Below are positions 1-3,556 of a DNA stretch of 5,589 nucleotides, in pieces. Within the stretch, counting starts at the first letter, position 1; every line of letters starts with the position of its first letter. The translations under genes and the position numbers were made by a program. The DNA is from Candidatus Omnitrophota bacterium (GTDB lineage Bacteria; Omnitrophota; Gorgyraeia; Gygaellales; Profunditerraquicolaceae), in contig JAQTNM010000108.1 in the NCBI GenBank assembly GCA_028713875.1, forward strand, positions 1 to 5,589, in the 5' to 3' direction. The notes below the pieces were generated by a model that was not told where the DNA came from, searched no databases, and saw only the letters and a list, made by a program, of their open reading frames with translations.

Positions 1-595
1 CCTTTTTAGTTCCCGCATCGTCCTCGAACACGACGGTGTTGTGGTCCCGGAACGTCATCAGATCGAAAGAACAATTTTTACACGCTGAATTGCCTTCTTT
101 GGCCGCGGACTCATAAAATTCTTTGACTGAATGAAAAAGCGGAAATAACCCGTTCAATGTCGTGAATATAAACTTACCCTTATCTTTTAACGCCTTTGTC
201 GCGTTCTTTAATATTTCAAAATTCATCTCATCCGTTTCCATTAAAGAAAAACCGCCCTCACAGAGCATGATCGCCAGATCGAATTCGTCATCAAACGGAA
301 GGGCCCGCGCGTCATGCTTCTGAAAATCGATCGTCACCCCTGCCTCTTTAGCCTTTTCTCTTGCCCTAGCAAGCTGTGACTCGGATAGATCGATACCGGT
401 AATCTGATAACCCCTTTTTGCCAACTCAATAGAATGACGACCGGTGCCACAGCCGATATCGATGATCTTTAGGTTTTTATCATGATTTATCTCTTGCTCG
501 ATAAAATCACATTCGCCGATAGTCCCATGAACATAACATTCTTTATCGTATTTGTGGGCGTAATTTTCGAATAATGACTCATACCATTGTTTCAT
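1..595 (-). CDS. Class I SAM-dependent methyltransferase, C-terminus beyond window edge
   Basis: The reading frame is open from an ATG at 595-593 to the window edge (198 codons seen), so the protein is truncated here. The translation begins MKQWYESLFENYAHKYDKE. Residues 44-52 (IIDIGCGTG) are the glycine-rich SAM-binding motif I. Asp69 in TGIDLSE is the acidic residue expected to bind the SAM ribose. FDLAIMLCEG (about 105-114) matches motif IV and KGKFIFTTLNG matches motif VI. This is the Methyltransf_11/25-type Rossmann fold, normally soluble and cytoplasmic. The visible end (LMTFRDHNTVVFEDDAGTKK) enters the beta-rich C-terminal part common in stand-alone enzymes of this type. The substrate cannot be inferred. 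The start has only a weak AGGA upstream. It lies behind a hairpin-rich region of about 230 nt and a promoter near 828-856, so it may have a long structured leader. The fold is secure; the role is unknown. Confidence 0.88.
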   Translation of the reverse strand, partial: MKQWYESLFENYAHKYDKECYVHGTIGECDFIEQEINHDKNLKIIDIGCGTGRHSIELAKRGYQITGIDLSESQLARAREKAKEAGVTIDFQKHDARALPFDDEFDLAIMLCEGGFSLMETDEMNFEILKNATKALKDKGKFIFTTLNGLFPLFHSVKEFYESAAKEGNSACKNCSFDLMTFRDHNTVVFEDDAGTKK

Positions 596-623
596 CGCTG
601 ATTCCTATTATCTTCAGGGTTCG

Positions 624-644
624 CGTCCACAATTAGTGTGGACG
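624..644. repeat. Stem-loop, 7-bp perfect inverted repeat
   Basis: CGTCCAC (624-630) and GTGGACG (638-644) are exact inverted repeats around a 7-nt loop. It lies about 30 bp upstream of the methyltransferase start, in its probable 5' leader. On the plus strand it is followed by ATTTTC, a short T-run, but no plus-strand gene needs a terminator here. On the minus strand no T-run follows. It is the member of the hairpin series nearest the start codon, and it lacks the TTGTC-type loop of the others. Confidence 0.6.
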
Positions 645-655
645 ATTTTCCCCCT

Positions 656-671
656 CCTTCTCGTCGGAAGG
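656..671. repeat. Short stem-loop with TCGTCG loop
   Basis: CCTTC (656-660) pairs with GAAGG (667-671) around TCGTCG. The loop (CGACGA on the minus strand) resembles the TTGTC loops (GACAA on the minus strand) of the two longer hairpins at 707-725 and 742-776. That resemblance suggests a third, diverged member of one repeat family. With only five pairs, the hairpin alone would not be significant. Confidence 0.4.
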
Positions 672-691
672 GTTCACCCAAAAACTGGCTA

Positions 692-743
692 GGCACTCCG
701 CTCGCTATTTTGCTTGTCGCAAAATTACGCTCGCTTGAGTGCC
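692..743. repeat. Two-tier stem-loop with internal direct repeat
   Basis: The outer arms GGCACTC (692-698) and GAGTGCC (737-743) are exact inverted repeats. The inner arms ATTTTGC (707-713) and GCAAAAT (719-725) are exact inverted repeats around the loop TTGTC. Between the tiers, CGCTCGCT occurs on both sides as a direct repeat (699-706 and 728-735). The copies cannot pair with each other and would form a symmetric internal loop. The combination of nested inverted repeats with an embedded direct repeat looks like an evolved element rather than chance. No function is known to me. Confidence 0.6.
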
Positions 744-776
744 GTTAAAATTTTCCTTGTCGGAAAATTTTAACGG
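742..776. repeat. 15-bp perfect inverted repeat with TTGTC loop
   Basis: Arms 742-756 (starting CCGTTAAAA) and 762-776 (ending TTTTAACGG) are exact reverse complements over 15 bp, separated by TTGTC. The inner part (TTTTCC-GACAA-GGAAAA on the minus strand) has the same design as the hairpin at 707-725 (TTTTGC-GACAA-GCAAAA), with one C-G pair flipped to G-C. The outer end shares CGG with the 15-bp tRNA-derived repeat at 774-788, so the hairpin starts exactly where the tRNA 3' end copy stops. No T-run follows on either strand, so an intrinsic terminator is unlikely. Confidence 0.75.
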
Positions 777-788
777 AGAGGCAGGGAT
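774..788 (-). repeat. Second copy of the tRNA-Ser(GGA) 3' end (att-like direct repeat)
   Basis: CGGAGAGGCAGGGAT is identical to 1416-1430. There it forms the discriminator base, the 3' acceptor strand and the 3' half of the T-arm of tRNA-Ser(GGA). The matching stops at the tRNA discriminator base on one side and inside the T-loop on the other. Duplicated tRNA 3' ends of this kind are the usual trace of tyrosine-recombinase integration at a tRNA gene. The two copies bracket the prepilin gene and nothing else. Confidence 0.7.
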
Positions 789-817
789 ATTAGCCCATTC
801 GTGCTTAACATGCCTCT
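777..817 (-). other. tRNA-remnant-like fold (acceptor plus T-arm minihelix)
   Basis: On the minus strand AGAGGCA (817-811) can pair with TGCCTCT (783-777), giving a 7-bp acceptor-like stem. Directly inside its 3' strand lies GGG-CTAATAT-CCC (796-784), a 3-bp stem with a 7-nt loop at the exact T-arm position of a tRNA. About 14 nt replace the D-arm, anticodon arm and variable arm. The 3' strand is the duplicated tRNA-Ser end, and the 5' strand lies just downstream of a promoter. It could be the shrunken remains of a tRNA gene or a fortuitous fold around the repeat. Confidence 0.3.
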
Positions 818-827
818 TTCACCACAT

Positions 828-856
828 ATTATACCACATTATTTGGAGGTTTCTAT
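828..856 (-). promoter_or_regulatory. Extended -10 promoter driving the downstream methyltransferase region
   Basis: On the minus strand, TATAAT (833-828) is preceded directly by TGG (836-834), a perfect -10 with an extended -10 TGn. The -35 at the 17-bp spacing is poor (ATAGAA, 856-851), which is usual for extended -10 promoters. Transcription would begin near 821 and run through the tRNA-like fold and hairpin array, leaving a leader of about 225 nt before the methyltransferase ATG at 595. It sits between the pilin stop and the tRNA 3' end copy, so it is inside the presumed cassette. Confidence 0.55.
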
Positions 857-877
857 GAAAGGGGCGAGGTCCAAATA
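840..877. repeat. 8-bp inverted repeat overlapping the -35 region
   Basis: TATTTGGA (840-847) and TCCAAATA (870-877) are exact inverted repeats separated by 22 bp. They span the spacer and the -35 region of the promoter at 828-856, just downstream of the pilin gene. This could be an operator or a weak mRNA 3' stem. There is no T-run on the minus strand to make it an intrinsic terminator. Confidence 0.3.
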
Positions 878-931
878 GGCGATCTACAGAAAACATCCTC
901 CAGCCACAATGGAACATAAATCATCCGGCAT

Positions 932-1399
932 TTATTCTTCGGGATTAAGATATCCAAGCCAAGATAGTCCAAAACATCCGGATCCGTCATCATCATAATA
1001 ACAACCCCAGGAAATCTGGCCCGTGCCCGGAAAATACCGAAGATAGTATGAGTATCTTCTAGATGCATTCGGAATCTTCCCGCCACTGGTGCATCTGTCT
1101 GCTATCAATTCAAGAGCATATGAATTTTTATCTCCTAACCAATATCTATAGAAGTTGCTGGATGTACAGGTGTTATCTGCCCCCACGTCGGCATTCGTTA
1201 TGCCATCCAATGAACCATTCTTCAAATAATACTCTGTCGCTAACTGGCGCATATTGCCTATGCGTACCTTAGCTTCGGCAAGACGGGTACTTTCTACTTG
1301 TTTGGAGTATTGGGTAAAGCCTAAAGTGGCAAGGATACCGAGGATGACGATAACAACTATGAGTTCAAGCAAGGTAAAAGATCTGAGTGTATTCTTCAT
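932..1399 (-). CDS. Type IV prepilin / pseudopilin (N-terminal methylation motif)
   Basis: This is a 155-aa protein. Residues 1-7 (MKNTLRS) are a short, positively charged leader. They are followed by FTLLELIVVIVILGILATL (8-26), the class III signal and hydrophobic helix of type IV pilins and type II secretion pseudopilins. The predicted prepilin-peptidase cut is between Ser7 and Phe8, and the mature Glu5 (Glu12) needed for assembly is present. Ser at -1 replaces the usual Gly. The amphipathic helix continues through about residue 60. The globular part has four cysteines (78, 103, 133, 142), which could form two disulfides, many tyrosines and tryptophans, and an acidic DDDGSG (136-141). The ATG at 1399 is chosen because the 1447 start would lie inside tRNA-Ser(GGA) and precede the leader. 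Only 16 nt separate the tRNA end from this ATG, with an AAGAAAAAA stretch rather than a strong Shine-Dalgarno site. No assembly genes are adjacent. Major pilin versus minor pseudopilin cannot be decided. Confidence 0.9.
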   Translation of the reverse strand: MKNTLRSFTLLELIVVIVILGILATLGFTQYSKQVESTRLAEAKVRIGNMRQLATEYYLKNGSLDGITNADVGADNTCTSSNFYRYWLGDKNSYALELIADRCTSGGKIPNASRRYSYYLRYFPGTGQISWGCYYDDDGSGCFGLSWLGYLNPEE

Positions 1400-1415
1400 T
1401 TTTTTCTTAATCAAG

Positions 1416-1430
1416 CGGAGAGGCAGGGAT
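1416..1430 (-). repeat. tRNA-Ser(GGA) 3' end, partner of the 774-788 repeat
   Basis: These 15 nt form the discriminator, the 3' acceptor strand, the 3' T-stem strand and two T-loop bases. They are repeated exactly at 774-788 in the same orientation. This copy belongs to the intact tRNA and would be one attachment-site half if the pilin unit integrated here. Confidence 0.7.
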
Positions 1431-1500
1431 TCGAACCCTGGGACCATTGCTGGTCACGCGCTCTCCAAGCGCGCGCATTCGACCGCTATGCCACCTCTCC
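1416..1500 (-). tRNA. tRNA-Ser(GGA)
   Basis: This 85-nt class II tRNA has acceptor strands GGAGAGG/CCTCTCC with discriminator G. The D-arm is GCATAGCGGTCGAATGC and the anticodon stem is CGCGC/GCGCG with loop TTGGAGA, giving anticodon GGA (reads UCC/UCU). The long variable arm GACCA-GCAA-TGGTC is typical of serine tRNAs. The T-arm CAGGG-TTCGAAT-CCCTG is intact. No CCA is encoded (CTT follows). It starts 8 nt after the permease stop, and I see no convincing promoter of its own, so it is probably made from the upstream transcript. Its last 15 nt are repeated at 774-788. Confidence 0.96.
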
Positions 1501-1508
1501 AAATTATG

Positions 1509-2846
1509 CTATAAGGACTTCAAATAAACGAATCTAAGAATGAACAACACAGCCAGCAGGTAGACAAACCAGGGTACCTGCCTGCCTTTGCCGCTGAATA
1601 ACTTTAGCGCAGAATAGCTGATAAAACCCACGGCAATGCCGGTAGCGATACTGAAAGTAAGCGGCATGATTATAATGACCAGGAACGCGGGCAGGGATTC
1701 GGTATAATCCTTCCAGTCGATCCTGGTAACGGAATAAAGCATCATACTGCCTACGATGACTAGAGCCGGAGCCGTTACCGGGTGCAATAACTTTCCAGCG
1801 CCAAGCTGGTAACCCCCTCCTATCATCTTTATCACCGGTGAAAAGAATAACGCGGCCAGAAAAAGCAGGCCCGTAACCACACTCGTCAGGCCTGAACGTC
1901 CTCCTGAGGCAATGCCGGCAGCGCTCTCAATATAACTGGTGACTGTCGGAGTGCCGCAGGCTGCTCCGGTGCAGGTAGCCACGGCATCCACAAACATAGC
2001 CCTGCCTACTCGGGGAAGCTTGCCCTGACGCATAAACCCTCCCAATTCAGCCACGCCTGCCAGTGTACCTGCCGTATCAAAGATATCCATGAACAAAAAG
2101 ATAAAAATAATGGAAAACAGGCCCATCCTGAGCGCACCGGCAATGTCCATCTTGAATAAAGTGGGCGCCAGCGCAGGCGGCATAGAGACTAATCCCCGGT
2201 ATTTTACTATCCCGCATACCACCCCTGCGAGAGCTGTAAGAAGTATGCCCCAAAGAATAGCTCCTCTTACTTTCTTTACCAGCAGCAATCCCGTTGCTAC
2301 CAATCCGAATGCGAATAACAGCACTGCCGGGCTTAATATATCGCCTAAGCCCACCAGGGTTGCCGGATGCGCTACGATCAGGCCCGAATCAATCAAACCT
2401 ACAAAAGCAATAAGCATGCCTATGCCGCAGGCTGTCCCGTATTTTATTGAATCCGGTATAGAATCCACCAGTGCCTGCCTTATCTTAAACAGGGTCAGGA
2501 TTATAAAAAGCACTCCTTCTATAAAGACGCAACCTAATGCCACTTGCCAGGAAATACCCATTGTCAGGCATACGGTATAAGTAAAAAAGGCGTTCTCTCC
2601 CATCCCCGGGGCCAGGGCAATGGGATAATTTACATACAGGCCCATAAGGATGGTACCGACTGCCGCAGCCAGGCAGGTAGCCACCATTGCCGCGCCAAAA
2701 TCCATTCCCGCCTGCGAGATCATGGCCGGGTTAACGAAAATTATATAAGCCATAGCCATGAATGTGGTGAGTCCGGCGATCACCTCGGTGCGGATATCGG
2801 TTTTTAACTCTTTAAGCTTAAAAAAATTATCTATTGTCCCTCTCAT
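1509..2846 (-). CDS. NCS2/AzgA-family purine (hypoxanthine/guanine or adenine) permease
   Basis: This is a 445-aa inner-membrane protein, full length for the AzgA (PbuG/GhxP/AdeP-like) branch of nucleobase:cation symporters, which import purine bases using the proton gradient. Family signatures include VNPAMISQAGM (38-48), APGMGENAFF (79-88), FMDIFDTAGTL (252-262) in the substrate-site helix, and GTPTVTSYIESAAGI (298-312) followed by GGRSGLT. About a dozen hydrophobic segments run to the C-terminus. The start is the ATG at 2846, not the upstream TTG at 2870, because AAGGGTGATT directly precedes it and the longer form would begin 1 nt from the tRNA. It lies between tRNA-Ser(CGA), 25 nt upstream, and tRNA-Ser(GGA), 8 nt downstream, and is probably read from the tRNA promoter near 2982-3011. 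No purine riboswitch fits in the 25-nt leader. The base preferred, adenine or guanine/hypoxanthine, cannot be told from sequence alone. Confidence 0.95.
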   Translation of the reverse strand: MRGTIDNFFKLKELKTDIRTEVIAGLTTFMAMAYIIFVNPAMISQAGMDFGAAMVATCLAAAVGTILMGLYVNYPIALAPGMGENAFFTYTVCLTMGISWQVALGCVFIEGVLFIILTLFKIRQALVDSIPDSIKYGTACGIGMLIAFVGLIDSGLIVAHPATLVGLGDILSPAVLLFAFGLVATGLLLVKKVRGAILWGILLTALAGVVCGIVKYRGLVSMPPALAPTLFKMDIAGALRMGLFSIIFIFLFMDIFDTAGTLAGVAELGGFMRQGKLPRVGRAMFVDAVATCTGAACGTPTVTSYIESAAGIASGGRSGLTSVVTGLLFLAALFFSPVIKMIGGGYQLGAGKLLHPVTAPALVIVGSMMLYSVTRIDWKDYTESLPAFLVIIIMPLTFSIATGIAVGFISYSALKLFSGKGRQVPWFVYLLAVLFILRFVYLKSL

Positions 2847-2856
2847 AATCACCCTT
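2847..2856 (-). promoter_or_regulatory. Ribosome binding site of the permease
   Basis: AAGGGTGATT immediately precedes the ATG at 2846. It resembles the 16S-complementary consensus AAGGAGGTGATC with two Gs missing. It supports the internal ATG over the upstream TTG, which has only tRNA sequence before it. Confidence 0.55.
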
Positions 2857-2871
2857 ATTGGAAAAACCAAA

Positions 2872-2956
2872 CGGAAGGTGGAGGATTCGAACCTCCGGTG
2901 GCTTACGCCACAACGGTTTTCGAGACCGCCGCATTCGACCGCTCTGCCAACCTTCC
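2872..2956 (-). tRNA. tRNA-Ser(CGA)
   Basis: This 85-nt class II tRNA has acceptor strands GGAAGGT/ACCTTCC with discriminator G. The D-arm GCAGAGCGGTCGAATGC differs from that of tRNA-Ser(GGA) by one base, so the two are close paralogues. The anticodon stem is GCGGT/ACCGT with loop CTCGAAA, giving anticodon CGA (reads UCG). The variable arm is TGGC-GTAA-GCCA and the T-arm is GGAGG-TTCGAAT-CCTCC. No CCA is encoded (TTT follows). It has its own promoter about 25 nt upstream and is the first gene of the transcript that continues into the permease. Confidence 0.96.
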
Positions 2957-2981
2957 CTTTAAAAATGGTTTTTGTAGTAAA

Positions 2982-3011
2982 ATTATATCAGAAATTGCCA
3001 AAAAAGGTAAA
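2982..3011 (-). promoter_or_regulatory. Promoter of the tRNA-Ser(CGA)-permease unit
   Basis: On the minus strand TATAAT (2987-2982) is preceded by TGA, an extended -10. TTTACC (3011-3006) lies 18 bp upstream and matches the -35 consensus in four of six positions. Transcription would start near 2975, about 19 nt before the mature tRNA 5' end. It lies in the 86-bp gap after the methyltransferase stop, the only sizeable gap between 1500 and the right edge. Confidence 0.7.
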
Positions 3012-3042
3012 GAATTTATGCGGAGGGAACCGGGGCCCGTAA

Positions 3043-3552
3043 TTAACCAAATCTCCAGACGCCCAGGTAATACCTCTTGAAGAAAAGCTTATTTTCATAT
3101 ACGGGATCGCCCAGATAAAACCTCAATATCGCCGGAGTAACCGCCCATAAATGCTCTTTTTCCCAGCTCAAGAGCCTCAACAGCGTAAAAAACGGCTCAT
3201 AAGGAACCGTAATCACCAGCTGCTTTGCGGTTACTCTCTTTAATTCGGCAATTGCTTTGACCGGATCAAACACGTGTTCTAAAACCTGCTGGCATAAAAC
3301 AATATCAAATGACTTGTCCGGGAAACTTAAATTCATGACGTCTTCTTTGCCGATCAAATTGTGCTTCGGGGAATAATCAACCAGCGTAAGGCGGTATCTG
3401 TCTTTTAATTTATCGTAGATGAACAGATCGCCGCAGCCGACATCTAATAATGTCCGGCTGTCGGCATCCAATAACTTGCTTATGGCGCTCCACCTGCTGC
3501 TCTTATATAAACCGGTTAAGCCGCCTTTGGCCTTTTTTATGATCTTCATCAT
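3043..3552 (-). CDS. Small class I SAM-dependent methyltransferase
   Basis: This is a 169-aa protein with one Methyltransf_11-type fold. LLDVGCGDL (35-43) is motif I, and Asp59 (TLVDYSP) is the acidic residue for the SAM ribose. FDIVLCQQVLEHV (82-94) is motif IV with the LEHV signature of this family. KQLVITVPYEP follows as the fifth strand. The C-terminus is short and basic-aromatic (FKRYYLGVWRFG). ATG 3552 is chosen over the codon at 3591 because GGAAGG sits 8 nt before it and the longer form would overlap the upstream gene by 35 nt. A second ATG follows directly at 3549. Only 4 nt separate it from the upstream stop, so coupled translation with the 531-aa gene is likely. LEHV-type enzymes next to surface-polysaccharide genes often methylate sugars or lipid-linked intermediates, but the substrate here is unknown. 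Confidence 0.88.
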   Translation of the reverse strand: MMKIIKKAKGGLTGLYKSSRWSAISKLLDADSRTLLDVGCGDLFIYDKLKDRYRLTLVDYSPKHNLIGKEDVMNLSFPDKSFDIVLCQQVLEHVFDPVKAIAELKRVTAKQLVITVPYEPFFTLLRLLSWEKEHLWAVTPAILRFYLGDPVYENKLFFKRYYLGVWRFG

Positions 3553-3556
3553 CGCT

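Larger units (their letters stand above)
789..1430 (-). mobile_element. Putative tRNA-Ser-integrated mini-cassette carrying a prepilin gene
   Basis: The segment runs from the 3' end of tRNA-Ser(GGA) to just before a second exact 15-bp copy of that end (774-788). It carries one complete gene, the prepilin (1399-932), and an outward promoter (828-856). There is no integrase or transposase and no terminal inverted repeat. The layout is what remains when an element inserts into a tRNA 3' end and restores the gene with its own copy. At about 640 bp it would have to be mobilised in trans, or be a deletion remnant, or be an internal duplication of the tRNA end. The repeat is observed; the element is inferred. 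Confidence 0.4.

Noticed and set aside
624..650. Intrinsic terminator on the plus strand (stem-loop then ATTTTC)
   Set aside because: The T-run is only four bases and no plus-strand gene ends here. The stem fits better as part of the hairpin series.
660..675. CGGAAGG as a copy of the tRNA-Ser(CGA) 3' end
   Set aside because: Only seven bases match and the similarity stops before the T-arm. It is within chance expectation, unlike the 15-bp match for tRNA-Ser(GGA).
692..776. Integron attC site or CRISPR array
   Set aside because: The repeats are imperfectly related hairpins of different length without regular spacing or spacers. The attC core sites (GTTRRRY-type boundaries with the usual L/R arrangement) are not seen, and no integron integrase is present.
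884..931. 15-aa ORF starting directly after the pilin stop (TAAATG)
   Set aside because: It has no ribosome binding site of its own, no recognisable motif and no support beyond its open frame.
853..1086. 77-aa minus-strand ORF
   Set aside because: It overlaps the 3' half of the well-supported prepilin gene in another frame and shows no family signature.
1400..1447. Prepilin start at 1447
   Set aside because: It lies inside tRNA-Ser(GGA) and would place 16 extra residues before a normal short class III leader.
2089..2580. 163-aa plus-strand ORF
   Set aside because: It is antisense to the permease, with low-complexity composition explained by the opposite-strand codons.
2847..2870. Permease start at 2870
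   Set aside because: The codon is TTG, it lies 1 nt from the tRNA end and has no ribosome binding site. The ATG at 2846 has one directly before it and fits the family length.
2847..2871. Purine riboswitch ahead of the purine permease
   Set aside because: Only 25 nt separate tRNA and start codon, far too short for a purine aptamer.
3022..3042. GGGCCC-containing hairpin after the small methyltransferase as a terminator
   Set aside because: The palindrome has almost no loop and no T-run follows directly. The T-rich stretch further on belongs to the promoter of tRNA-Ser(CGA).
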